DNA of 64,000 nucleotides, from contig JAUKUA010000004.1 in the NCBI GenBank assembly GCA_030549175.1, positions 4,650,001 through 4,714,000 on the forward strand, given 5' to 3'. Source of the stretch: Lasiosphaeris hirsuta (taxonomy: Eukaryota; Ascomycota; Sordariomycetes; Sordariales; Lasiosphaeriaceae). The notes beneath the pieces were generated by a model. That model was given only the letters and a program-made list of their open reading frames with translations, did not search any database and had not been told where the DNA came from. Shown here piece by piece: positions 53,706 through 64,000 of this stretch (position 1 is its first letter; the number at the start of each line of letters is the position of its first letter). The translations under genes and the position numbers were made by a program.

Positions 53706-54734
53706 ATGGCCTTGCTGCATCGGATGCCCACCAAAATGTATCCAGAGATGGCTCACTACGCGCCTTTGGCGCAAACCAGTGACGAAAATGCCAGTGACCA
53801 GGAGAATCTCTGGCCAATTCGTCAAAGGCTTCCAAGGTACCTCTTATGGTTAAACTTGAGCCGGGTTTACCTCATCATTATTCATATCATCACACTTTGC
53901 TGGCATTGATCCTCTTGGACGTAAACGGGAAGCGGCAGGACCTCGAGCTTCATATGTTGCCTTCAGAGTCACGTAAGGGATAACCTCCGAATGCAGTTCA
54001 TGGTGAGCTTCTGACATGTTGCAGCTTTTGCCAAAAAGGCAATTCAGTATGAAGAGGTCACATTTGATTCAAGTGGCTTTTGGGAGGACCAGTCGCGTGC
54101 AACGCCATACGAAGGCCCGCCCACGCCCGAAGTCGACGCTGCATGGAAGCACCTGGTACGAGGTATTCAGTAACCGGCCCCAATATAAGCTGCGCAACAA
54201 TGGCTGACGTTCTTTGACAGTCGGGATGTATTCACTCACCAAGGAAGAAAACAATCAGCTTGGTATCGAAACGAGTATTGTCCCCGGCCGTAAGGATGAA
54301 TACCTTGTCACTCTAGAAGTGTTTCATCAACTGCATTGCTTGGTATATCGGCTCCGTCTGTCTCTAAGAAAGGAGATTCACATTCTAACTACACAGCAAA
54401 ATTACCTCCGAAAGCGCTCTTACGGCATTGTTCCAAGTGAGGCTGCCGAGTATGGGGAAGCGGCGCATCTTGGTAGATCACCCCTATCTGCCCACAACTT
54501 GTTAACATTTATGAGCTGTGTACCTTACTCATACCAACATGCAGCGCTTGCGTGGATTACCTCCGACAGGTGCTCATGTGTCATGGCGACTTGACCCCAA
54601 TAACGCTCACATACAACAGAACGATGGATTTTGTCAGCCTAAACTTTCGTATCAAGCATACCTGTCGCAATTTTGAAAGTATCTGGCAGTTTGTTGCAAA
54701 GGGGAATCGGTCAGGAATTAGCATTGAGGGTTGA
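53706..54734 (+). pseudogene. UstYa-type (DUF3328) oxidase relic 2
   Basis: Starts MALLHRMPTKMYPEM with a TM segment (LWLNLSRVYLIIIHIITLC) whose frame breaks near 53895 and resumes as ALILLDVNGKRQDLELHML. Across an intron (GTAAGG..TTGCAG) it continues FAKKAIQYEEVTFD..PYEGPPTPEVDAAWKHL. A further intron leads to the first signature VTLEVFHQLHCL, and the last exon holds ACVDYLRQVLMCHGDLTPI. Both family signatures are present, but the exons around HQLHCL and ACVDY do not join in frame, and the second His-Cys motif has lost its His (normally HC.D). At least two frame breaks indicate loss of function. It follows relic 1 by about 300 bp in the same direction. Confidence 0.65.
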
Positions 54735-55573
54735 CCACTACTGTGATGCCTCCAAACCAGCAGCGGGCAGCAGTAGCTATTACCTATCTATGTACTTACT
54801 AATGTGACGTGATGTTACATACTTGTGACAAGTGTTGCCACAAAATTACCTCATTCAGTGAAGCAATGATCAGACAGCTTTACGGCTTACGTTGGATTTA
54901 TGCCAGACTTAAATATCTTAGCTCGGTCGTCTACGGTTGCAATATAGCTGTCTTATTAGTAAACGGCTATTAGGTGAATATGCCAACGAGATACGTGGAT
55001 TTACCCACAAATAAATGAGCTGCAGTGTTGATGCGCGTGAGAGGGGGCGCAAAATGTGGTATGACAATTACCCCCTGCTCAAGATTGACTAGAACGAACC
55101 CTTGAGACATGTGCTCGGAAAGTAGCATCAGGATCTTTTCCACCCAAACAGCGTATTTGACAGGTTCGAATGGCATGACTTCAGGCGCTTGTCGATTCTG
55201 CCATTAATACCTTACCAAGGTTTAGCCACGTCTCCAACTTCTTTCCACTTTTTGGTTACATTTTCTCTGGGTCATCTGTAAATATTAGAAGTTGCCTAGA
55301 TAGGTACCTTATCTATTAAGTTTACCGGAGTCTTCTCCTTTGAATTGTCGTATAGGTAAAGTAAGTAAAGACAACCAGTATTTGCATAATTGCTGTAGGA
55401 TTCATCCTAGTCGACACTTGTAGTGACCTAGGTACCAAGGGCCTGAATATAGATCAATCGATGAACCACTAAACGCCCAAACAATTCAAGTAACTCGACT
55501 TCGCGGAACTTCTACTCTCAAGCTCCAGCTCACAAAAGTTACTCTACACCCCCGATCATGGAACCTGCCCTTC
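54735..55573. other. No gene recognised
   Basis: Intergenic between UstYa relic 2 and the HET gene, moderately AT-rich. No known UstYa partner (DUF3328 copies aside, no tyrosinase or repeated-core precursor) was seen. Confidence 0.35.
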
Positions 55574-57514
55574 TTAACAGATTCTAAAATCCCTCGCCGC
55601 TGCAGTAGCAAACTCCCACCCCAATGCCTCACCACCCATGATCCCCTGCACAAAACACTCACCAACAAACTCATACTCCCCCGGCAACTTCCTCGGCCTC
55701 AAAACATACGGCGTCTTCCCACCGTACAACACCACAACGACATCCCCAACCTCAGCATTCCACGGCGCTAGGCCCATCCACCCCCGTCTCGTGACCAATA
55801 GCCTCCGATGCGCGCACGCCGCTTGAATCCGCTGTAGGTAAGCGCCGTACTCGGCTTCGCCATGGACAACGAGGTGCAGTGAATTCTTGGCTAAGCGGAG
55901 AGGGTTGCGGGTTGAATGGGATTGTTTGTGTAGGTGGGTGATGTGTTTTGTCCACTTCGGGATGACCTCCCGCCGGTCGAGCGTCGTGGGCGTCCAGCCG
56001 ACGCGGTCGTACCAGCATTCCAGGTATGCGGAGTGGTGTGGTGGGGCGCTGGCAGTGCCGGTAAAGTCAGTGGTGTAAGTCCGCCAGAGAGCCTCATCCC
56101 GGGCGCCGTTGTAGGGGCAGGTTGCGTGGGGGGTGAGGGCGAGGGGTTCCCATTCTGCGAGGGCGGAGGGACGGGAGATGGTGAGGGTCGAGGGGTGCCA
56201 GGGGTCAGAGAGGATGGTGATTTGGTCGAAGCGGATGCCGCCGAGGACGAGGGTCGATGGATTTGGGTGGCTGCGTAGTTGGGCTTTCATCAGGGATCCT
56301 GCGGCGGAGTATAGGGGGTCTGATGAGGACCAGTTGAGAAGTGGCGTGGGGTCGTGGGGTGTTTTGGTTGTCCAGTTTGGGACCCATGATGGGAGGCTGG
56401 ACATCTCATCTAACGATGAGGCGGTTGGGTGGGTGTTTGCGAGACCACGGCGCCACTCCCATGCGCAGTTTAGGATATCAAGGCTGCCGGTATCGTGTAA
56501 AATCTTTCGAGCAAAGTCAGTGTAAGCCCGCGCCGTTGTGGTGGAGTCGTTGTAGTTGGGTATGATGTCAAGACCGGGGATGTTTGACCCAATGCTGAGG
56601 AATGCGTAGATTTTATCCCGTTGGTTTTCACAACTCAAGTGCCGAAAGTCATACATGAGTTCATAGATGCTGACGTCCCACTGGTCGGCAATCCTCTTCT
56701 CTCTCAGACGCTTGATGGCGTGAAACGTCTCAAAGACAGGGTCGCTTGAGTTCAAGTTGATATCAAAGACTTCGGCGCTGCTCTTGTTTGGGATCGTTTT
56801 CACTTTCTTGACGGAATCCCAAGTAGCAGTGTCGGGCCCGCACATGAACACCAGACTTTTGGCAAGGACAGCGGCTTGGATGGCCCACACATCCGTCCAC
56901 CAAGGCCTTGCAAAGAGCTCACGGACCTGGGCCCATTCCACTTCCTGCTGGGATCGAGTAACCTCCCTTTCTCTAGGGGAAGTTTCAAATTCTGAAATGA
57001 CGCGCTTAGGTCTTATCGTGGGGACCTTTATGAATTCTCTTTCGTCTGCGCCTGCAGCCAATCTCTTCATGCCAAGACCTGACAGCGCCGTCGACTCGCC
57101 GAGCCATACAGAGACCCGAAGCGCTTGTTGGTAGATTCGATGCACTAGGAGAATTTGATGCGCTTTCTCCACGTGGTCCTGCTGGTTGATGCAGATGGCA
57201 TCTATCCACACTTTCCGTGGCTGTGAGTAGTGACGGAGGCGGTGTAGGGCCGCAAATGTATTCCCACACACGCGAAATAGGGTGTCATTGACTATTATCT
57301 CGCTGAAACCACTAGGAGAGCTAGAGGCATACGAAAGCGCTAGGTACTCGAGATTGGACGAAAGAGAAAAGGGTTCGAGACGACAAGCGATGGGCGTATC
57401 TTCGTCGCCCGGCAAGAGGCTGAGAAGGCGGATCTCGCCCTCGGCTGAGTTGATCGGCCCGTACAGAGACATTGAAGGTATCAGAGCCAGCTGCTTGGGA
57501 AGGGGAGGATTCAT
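55574..57514 (-). CDS. HET-domain protein
   Basis: Intronless 646-aa frame. The HET (heterokaryon incompatibility) domain spans about residues 50-230: YLALSYASSS (block 1), VWIDAICINQ (block 2, perfect), and WWTDVWAIQAAV (block 3). A C-terminal region RRLLVTRRGWMGLAPWNAEVGD..YEFVGECFVQGIM is typical of the large HET class. HET domains are TIR-like cell-death effectors. Here block 1 lacks the usual Trp-Gly (ALSYxWG) and block 3 has QA instead of QE. The whole frame is open with normal codon use, so the protein is expressed in principle but may be altered in activity. It starts at the ATG encoding MNPPLPKQL. Confidence 0.88.
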   Translation of the reverse strand: MNPPLPKQLALIPSMSLYGPINSAEGEIRLLSLLPGDEDTPIACRLEPFSLSSNLEYLALSYASSSPSGFSEIIVNDTLFRVCGNTFAALHRLRHYSQPRKVWIDAICINQQDHVEKAHQILLVHRIYQQALRVSVWLGESTALSGLGMKRLAAGADEREFIKVPTIRPKRVISEFETSPREREVTRSQQEVEWAQVRELFARPWWTDVWAIQAAVLAKSLVFMCGPDTATWDSVKKVKTIPNKSSAEVFDINLNSSDPVFETFHAIKRLREKRIADQWDVSIYELMYDFRHLSCENQRDKIYAFLSIGSNIPGLDIIPNYNDSTTTARAYTDFARKILHDTGSLDILNCAWEWRRGLANTHPTASSLDEMSSLPSWVPNWTTKTPHDPTPLLNWSSSDPLYSAAGSLMKAQLRSHPNPSTLVLGGIRFDQITILSDPWHPSTLTISRPSALAEWEPLALTPHATCPYNGARDEALWRTYTTDFTGTASAPPHHSAYLECWYDRVGWTPTTLDRREVIPKWTKHITHLHKQSHSTRNPLRLAKNSLHLVVHGEAEYGAYLQRIQAACAHRRLLVTRRGWMGLAPWNAEVGDVVVVLYGGKTPYVLRPRKLPGEYEFVGECFVQGIMGGEALGWEFATAAARDFRIC

Positions 57515-57844
57515 TTTATCACTGTTGCGGCTGAGTTTCCTGATGATGTTTGTTGGGCTTCAAGACGTCCGTCCGGGTACGCGTTGTTCCGGCACCACCC
57601 CTGGTGCTCATTTGCAGCATTTGGTCGTACAGAGTGGCAAGTCTTGGCTGACCCACATCAGAACGCCACCCCCTATCAAGTCGAGCATCGCAGGTCTTGG
57701 CGCGACCTTCAATGTCCAAATGCAAAGCACAAGCGGAAGAAAAAGTGAGAGACTAAGACACAAGGAGTGACATTAAGCACCTACCGCTTTAATGGGCGTA
57801 TCCAAAGGATTCACTTTGACGTTGTGATGCCGTACTGCAAAAAG

Positions 57845-57928
57845 AGGTCCTACCAAGGTTCGAACTTGGGACTCGGGTAGGCGATGATTGCTCAAAAACC
57901 CACGTGCTAACCACTACACTATAGGACC
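57845..57928 (-). tRNA. tRNA-Gln (TTG) with 12-nt intron
   Basis: The reverse complement folds as a tRNA: acceptor GGTCCTA/TAGGACC, D-arm TAGTGTAGTGGTTAGCAC, anticodon stem TGGGT/ACCCG, loop with TTG at positions 34-36, T-arm CCAAG-TTCGAAC-CTTGG. The extra GCAATCATCGCC lies one base 3' of the anticodon, the canonical site of nuclear tRNA introns. B box GGTTCGAAC is near-perfect in reverse. It reads CAA codons. Confidence 0.9.
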
Positions 57929-58416
57929 GGATGACCTGTTTTGTTGCAATGAGGAGAAACAGGTGGTATTTAATAATCAAACGCCACTTCACGCCACCTC
58001 TGAATGCTTGACTTTCCTCCAACCTGACTCGAACCAGAACTTGAACGACATGCAGACAGGTATATGAAATGAAATGAAATCTCCCTTTCGAATAAACAAT
58101 CAGATCAAGGTAACCCCGTCTTGCGTCAACGCAAATGGGAGTGGGGAGAATGTACTTCGGAGACATTGCACACTCAAATCGAGTCGTAACTTGAATAGTC
58201 TCAAACTCAATTAAGATCATTCATTTCTCGTCCAAGATGACTCAGGCTTTGCCTATGGAGCTCTTATTGGTGGATATACTTGAGGAGGAGGGCGTCGTTA
58301 GTTCCTCGTGAAATGCTGGCTGCGCTCCAGACATGTAACTCGAAGTTAATGCTCACAAAAGCTGAACCTCTCCTGTGTGCATGTCAGCATCCCTCTCGTA
58401 GTCAAATAGGCTGGCA

Positions 58417-60565
58417 CTATTCCAAGCGCAAACGCACCTGCATAAAGTAATCCGACAACTGCTGGTTGAAGCCGCCGCGCTCTTCCATCAGCCGCTCCCG
58501 AATCTCCAGAGCCTGTTCCCACGAAATGGGAAAGTCATCAACCATGCCCACCGTCAGGTTGAAGATCTCGGCCGGAAGTACCGCCAACCCCCCGTCCTTG
58601 CGCACCTCCTCGGCCCACCAGTCGCGGCGCTGTGGAGGCACATGGGCTGACGAGAGAATCGGACGGTGGGGGTTGACGAGGAACATGGCCAGAATCTTAC
58701 GATAGCCGGGCTTGGTCGTGTCTTTGAGAGTGAACGGCTGCACCTGGTGTTGCACGCAGTTGGGAAACACAAGCAACCGGCCCTCCGAAGTCAGGACCTG
58801 GCCTAGAGCCTGGACTGCCGGCCCCTCCTGCTCAACCCCGAGGTAGGCCTCGAGCGAGGCGTACTCGTTCTGCTCGGGGATCATGAGGATTTCTTCGGTG
58901 TCCATGCTCTGCCGGAAGGCCAGGTGGCTATCGGTGATGTTGTCTTGGTCAAAGTAGTAGATGGCCGATGACACAATCATCTCGTTCAGCGTGCCCTCGA
59001 CGTGCCATGTGCCGCCGGAGTAGGACGGCTTTTCGGGGGTGAGATGGATGTTGGCCAACTTGAAGATGACCTGCAGCCCTTCTGGGAAGTCCTCATGCAG
59101 GTTGATGGGGGGTTTCTTGCCCTTCTGCCTGGCAAAAAGCTTTTCCTGGGGAACGTATGCCCGGGGCTCGCGGTGTTGAAGAATTCGGTGCTGGAGTTTC
59201 CACTCGTAGAAATCGTCTTCGTAGCGCCATTCATCGTCCGACTCATCTTCATCATCGTCATCACCGGCATTGCCGTTGCCTTCTTCGTTGCCGCCATCAC
59301 CCGCAAAATCACCATCATCGTCTCCTTCCTCCTCCTTCTCGTCCTCATCCTCATCCTCCTCCTCCTTATGCTCGTCACTACTCGCATCATCGGCCTCTGC
59401 ATCATCATCGCCGCTTTCACTCTCGTCGTCTTCATCCTTGTCTTCAACCTGAGTCATTTCCACATCCTCGTCCTCCACACTCCCATCGTCCTTGGCCCTG
59501 CCCCCGTCTTCCTTCCCATCATCACTCTTCACCGACCTCCAATCCCCCGAAACCGGATCCACCAACGCCTTCGGCCCCTCGCGCCCAGGGACACGATACT
59601 TCAGACCCGGGGGATAGATATAATCATCCGATCCACTCCCAGCGACATCCACTCTCCGCCGATCCCCAAACCCATTCAACGACTCCTCCCACAGCGGTAC
59701 CGTCGCCGCCACAATCCCCTCCAACACTCCATACAACGCTCCATGCTCGCCCGGATGCAAGTTATTCACATAACTCGTAATCTTCGCCCCGCCATCAGCA
59801 TCCAACGCGACCTGCGCGGGCAGCCACTGAAACGAGCCCCACGACTTCGGCGACTGCGCGAGCCACCGCCTCTCCGGTGCCGGCGGTTCCGCACGGGGCG
59901 GGACGATGCTGCCCTTGCCCGTGGCCTTGATGCAGTCGGCGAGTGGGACGAGGCCGTCGTCGAGCGCGCGCGTCAGTCCCCAGACCACTGGGAACAGTGA
60001 CGGATGCACTAGGTCCAGCACGGTCTTGTCGGAGCCGGGGTGCCAGTCCTTTTGCGCGTCGGGCACGTCCTCGAGCGTGCGGACGTAGGTTTGCAGGGAG
60101 GATTGCAGGGCGGGGGAGATGGCGACGTTGGATTTGATGATGGCGAGCTCGGCGTCGAGGATAGTGATTCGGCCCGTGGCGCGGAAGTGGGTGCTTTTGT
60201 CGCGGAGTTCGGCGATGCACTGCGGTGAGGTGTTAGTGGATGGAGTCGTAGGTATTGGAGGGGGGGGGGGGGAGGGGACGGACGAAGTCAAACATTTCCT
60301 GTGAGAGGTAGACGTCTCCTTCCACCTCGGCGGAATGGGCATCTGCTTCGGCGCGCCAGCGGGACAGGATCTCCTCATCGAAGACCTTGACGTGCCAATC
60401 GGACTTGTCAGTGATCCTGGTCATGAAATCCATCATGCGCTGCTCGCGGAGGGTGACTCCCAGGGTGACCCATGAGTGGTCGATGGCGAGGGGGAAACGA
60501 TGTTTCCCCTCATCTTCGATGGGCAGGCCAAAGCCTGGAAATTGCTTTGTTGAGGAGGAAGCCAT
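58417..60565 (-). CDS. DUF4246 family protein with a long acidic insert
   Basis: Two exons, 60565-60284 and 60219-58417, around a 64-bp intron that contains a poly-C run; 694 aa in frame. Starts MASSSTKQFPGFGLPIEDEG. Conserved parts: EMFDFCIAELRDKSTHFRAT across the intron; WLPAQVALD..ITSYVNNLHP; the C-terminal core NIHLTPEKPSYSGGTWHVEG, then LAFRQ, VFPNCVQHQVQPF, KPGYRKILAMFLVNP and VPPQ. This is the order of the fungal DUF4246 family, whose His/Asp-containing core resembles 2-oxoglutarate/Fe(II) oxygenases (inference). Between them sits an acidic Asp/Glu/Ser low-complexity insert of about 90 residues (60 percent or more acidic). No damage seen. Confidence 0.85.
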
Positions 60566-61080
60566 GGAGAAAAAGTGTTATCGTTTTGTTTAAGAGATGG
60601 AGGGCAATCACAGATGTGACATAACACAGCGATACTTGGCATCCTCATAGGAACTTGAAATAGTCAGCCGACAGGGTTGCAAAAACAAAACCCGGTGCGA
60701 AGGCAAAAATATCAGAATGTCGGTGTGTCACACAGCACTATTTACGCCTCCAAAGATGTCCTCGGAATGACTGGCTGCTGCTGCCTTCAGCTGTCCAAGC
60801 TGGCGAACCAAGTCAGCCAACCTGAAGCCAGCAAAGTCAAGCCAAACCAATCAAGATCGGGACATATAGAGACGCTATGCCATTTCCGAGCTAGCGCTGC
60901 ACGAGTTCGGCCTGGCACGTGCTGGTTCCAGGTAGGCACGGCAGGCAAGAACGCGATAATTTCAATCAGGCATCGACATGAGTTGGTGACTGCCCGACCT
61001 CCTCCGTACTACCGGGGCTGTCATTTTCCACCCGCTTATTACGGATACCATCCGACCCGACCTAGCTTCCGTTGCGGATC
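60566..61080. other. Divergent intergenic region
   Basis: Upstream of the DUF4246 gene (minus) and the NACHT relic (plus). An open frame through 60677-61080 joins the relic's frame but has no domain; the family-like sequence begins at the ATG at 61081. Confidence 0.35.
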
Positions 61081-64000
61081 CATGGCGTCGGAAGCTGCGC
61101 CAAAGGCGAAAGTGTACCGCTTGCGGGGAATTCCACTGTACATGGATTGGCATGGTGTGGTCGACCTCCTGTGCAGCTCCTTGACCGACATCAATCGCAA
61201 TGATATCGCCATCGCATCGCTCGCGCTGAGTTGCGAATTTTGGACATTTAACAGCAAAACCGCTCCTCTCACATTTTCCGCCCTTACCTCAGTCGTAAAG
61301 ACCGCCCCGCCCGCACGTTCGTAGCGTCTCTCTAACCCCGGAACGCTAGAGCCGCCGGTCTTGGACGATGACGTTAGTAGATTCACTCCCCTCAACGACG
61401 TTGATAGAGAAGAGTCTGACCGCGAATACGTCTCCTTCGGCCAGGTACATTGCGTGACCTTTGCTTATTATTAACTAGCTGCATCGTCATCTCCGGCCTT
61501 GCAAGCCATCCATTTGGCTCATGGTAACCTCGTGGGCCAGACAAGTCCTTTATATGGGTCCGCGATGCTCTTCCAAGTATGGTGCGTGGCACGAGGTTCA
61601 TACTCTACGGGTATGATACCGCCCATTTTAGCAGCAAGTCCTTTTAATGAATTGAACATCTTGCCATCAGCCTCATGTATGCGCTGAAAGCGGCGGTTGG
61701 GCTTCACCCAGTATGAAATCACTCATCTTCCTGATCAGATTAACACGAACCATTCCGAGATGGTGAAATTCTCGCTCGGTGATAATCTGATTATCGTTCT
61801 TGCAGCTAATCTTTGGGAAACACCTACCAGTGAATTGTTGGCGGTATCTGAAGATATGGAACGGACGGAAGCAGAGCCAGGGTGGCTCACGTCTTCTCGG
61901 CCGTCAATTCAGTCGCCTACAGCGATAATGAGTGAATTCTCAGACTCATGGTTAGATCTAAGGTTTTAGGATATAAATAGCATGAACTAACTCTTATCCC
62001 CCTCTTATTACTTTAATTAAATGTTAGATCCAACCTTAAAATGGGGTTATAGCTATTATCAAGTCTATTCAGCCCCCTGGACGAGATAGTAGACTGACAT
62101 AAATCAAAAATCGAGTAGGCTACTCCTTTGAATGGGTACTTCAGTAAGTTTCCTATCGGGCTTATAGACTGGCTGAAAGAAGGGAAAGGACTGTTTTGGA
62201 TACGCGGTTGACTAGGTTCTAGGAAATCTACCATGATGAAGTTTCTGTACAAGGACCGTCGGACTTGTTAAATACTGAGGAAGGGCTGGCGGAACGATAT
62301 TTAACCCGTTCGCGCGTAGCTTTCTTCTATCACTATCCAGGAGACGCATTCCAAAAGTCATTTGAGGGCCTTGTTCGAAGGATTGTCAGCCAGCTCCTAG
62401 AGAGCGACAAAGACGTGTTCTTTCCCCTTTTACCCTTGTTTCAAGGTCTCTACCAGGAGCTACTGCAAAAAATGGGCCTGGGGAGTTTCGGAGGAGACTT
62501 GGTGCGCTTAATTGAACAACGTGGTATCAAGTTAGACCACCAGGCGCGGACTACTATCGCGGCCATCTGGGACTGCCAGTATTTCCGTGAAAACCCGATA
62601 GAGAACGTTGATTCGCTGCCATCAAAGCTAATATATTTGCATGGGAGGCTGACATCCCTTGTCGCCCTGGCGCATCCTGACCCTAAAAGCGACGTCAGGT
62701 AGAGGCTTGTACCCATGATCGATGATATTGGGCATCGACACCGGGAACGCGAACTCCACCGTGCTTCCATCGAAATCGAAAAGTGGTCGAGGTCCAAATT
62801 TGACAAAGCCCTCAAGTTGCTACTTGACCAAGGCCAAAGCCACTTAATCTGTTCCTTTTCTTAGACGCTATGGACGAGTACGATAGGCCACAGGAATTTA
62901 TTGCTGGCTTTCTCGCCGATCTCATCAAGGGGAACCCGGACTCGCCAACTCGAATTCATATGCTCTTTTCTAGTCGCCCGTGGAACGCTTTCATCAAGAG
63001 TTTATGCTTTCATCAACGAGTTTAAAGACTGCCCCGGCTTCGATATTCACGATCACATTCAGGACGACATTCGCCAGGTTTGCGCCCAAGTTGTGCAGGC
63101 GCAAGCGCTAGATGTACCGGGTACCCAAGAGATAATACGGCTCATTGGAGATATTAGTCAGAGAGCCCGAGGTGTTTTCTTATGGGTAAAGCTTGTCATA
63201 CACGACCTTTTTCGCCATGCCGCTGATTGTACCGCGGGCGGTATGGCCTGTGACTCTCGGGCACCCCGGGAACAGCTATTGCGCACGCTTGACACTCTGC
63301 CTAGCAACTTGCTCGACTACTATCGTACAATCATTGACAGAATACCGCCAGGCTCTAGATAGGAAACCTACATTCTTCTCGAAAGTCTTTTCAGGTCGTC
63401 TGAGCCAATAAATCTCATAGATCTGCCCTCTCTGTTGGCGTGTGCGGCTTGCAGCAATTACAGGCAGCTCCAAGAGCCAGCCTGAGCCTCGGCCAAAAAG
63501 ACTCAGGCAGACAAGAGGATCGACTACACAAAGTCTCAGGCGGACTTGTTAAGGCCTTTGGTGCAACCTATGACTTCTACCACTCGCTCCAGCTTCTGCA
63601 CCAGACAGTGATGGGATTCATCGAACAGCCTCATTTCAAAAGATATGTTCTGGGGACACTATCATACATCACGATGGAGAACGGACATATATCTTTGAGC
63701 AAATACATGTTGTGTGGTATGGATGTAACTAGGAAGAAGATCTTTATGGGCTGAGGAGAATCATCGAGGGCCACGGGCAATACAAGTCCATTGATTATAG
63801 TGGCATGCCTGACAAGGACATCCATGATCTGGCCAAGGCCGCGCTCGAGAGTTGCACAAACCTCGAACTCACCTTACCGGACTGTCCCGATTGGCCTTCG
63901 CCCCGGGGCTTTTTCGGGGCGCCTTTGCTCTTTTGTGTCTGTGAGAACTGCAGAGTACCTTCTAAGTAGGGGTGCGAAGCCCAATTCCTTGACCTCAGAC
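61081..64000 (+). pseudogene. NACHT-type NLR with lipase-like N-terminus, decayed, runs off the window
   Basis: ATG 61081 opens MASEAAPKAKVYRLRGIPLY; remains of an alpha/beta-hydrolase domain follow (FTPLNDVDREES near 61380; TNHSEMVKFSLGDN near 61740). The NACHT start reads WLKEGKGLFWIRG, TGA, LGSRKSTMMKFLY (about 62170-62250): the Walker A GxPGSGKST has a stop and Gly-to-Arg. Next come FFYHYPGDAFQKSFEGLVRR, a decayed Walker B/sensor region, FDIHDHIQDDIRQVC, RARGVFLWVKLVIHDL, NLLDYYRTIIDRIPPGSR, LLHQTVMGFIEQPHFKRYVL and a downstream stretch ending CENCRVPSK at 63967. These are in order on the plus strand, across several frames with multiple stops. Downstream repeats (often ankyrin) would lie beyond 64000. 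Confidence 0.7.

Noticed and set aside
59002..60000. 332-codon plus-strand frame rich in Ile/Leu/Val
   Set aside because: Antisense of the acidic insert of the DUF4246 gene; Asp/Glu codons read backwards give hydrophobic residues.

Overview
The window is nuclear DNA from a filamentous ascomycete (Pezizomycotina, probably Sordariomycetes; inference). The evidence is short GT..AG introns of 47-125 bp with CTAAC/CTGAC-type branch sites, HET and NLR-type genes, LysM and GH18/GH26 secreted proteins, UstYa-type genes, a DUF4246 gene, and many transposon relics. Several relics carry TGG-to-TAG/TGA or CAA/CAG-to-TAA/TAG stops, which looks like repeat-induced point mutation (RIP).

Layout. 1-3.0 kb: a coiled-coil relic and an intact DHA1 MFS exporter. 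3.8-9.8 kb: a graveyard with a HET/ankyrin-type fragment, the 3' end of a Ty3/gypsy element, a Tad-like LINE RNase H, and a SANT-chromodomain pseudogene. 9.8-12.9 kb: a five-exon NLR (alpha/beta hydrolase, NB-ARC, kinesin-light-chain TPR) broken only by one apparent single-base frameshift. 13.2-15 kb: fragments of a membrane-protein family and a sirtuin. 17.5-25.0 kb: an unrecognised host gene whose first intron holds an intact Ty1/copia element (19128-24749; identical-looking 239-bp LTRs; ATTAG target duplication). 25-31 kb: gene-poor repeats. 31.4-36.3 kb: a 1,570-aa chitinase with LysM, CBM18 and GH18 domains and a NucA/NucB-like nuclease tail. 38-44 kb: a cytosolic unknown, a GPI-type secreted protein, a collapsed CBM35-GH26 mannanase and a LysM effector. 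44-47.3 kb: AT-rich repeats around a 1,127-bp solo LTR with TTTAC target duplication. 47.5-54.7 kb: a Zn2Cys6 regulator pseudogene, a GPI-type Cys-rich protein, a frameshifted membrane protein and two tandem decayed UstYa-type genes. 55.5-60.6 kb: a HET protein, an intron-containing tRNA-Gln and a DUF4246 protein. 61-64 kb: a decayed NACHT NLR running off the end.

How it fits together. Two themes recur. One is non-self recognition (two NLRs, an intact HET protein, a HET/ankyrin fragment). The other is secreted chitin/cell-wall activity (chitinase-nuclease, LysM effector, GPI proteins, mannanase relic). Both lie in a repeat-rich, repeatedly rearranged accessory region. The strongest leads are the chitinase-nuclease fusion, the copia insertion at an intron branch site, and the relic UstYa pair. 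Splice sites were read by eye from consensus and frame continuity. Family names rest on motif recognition, not on searches.
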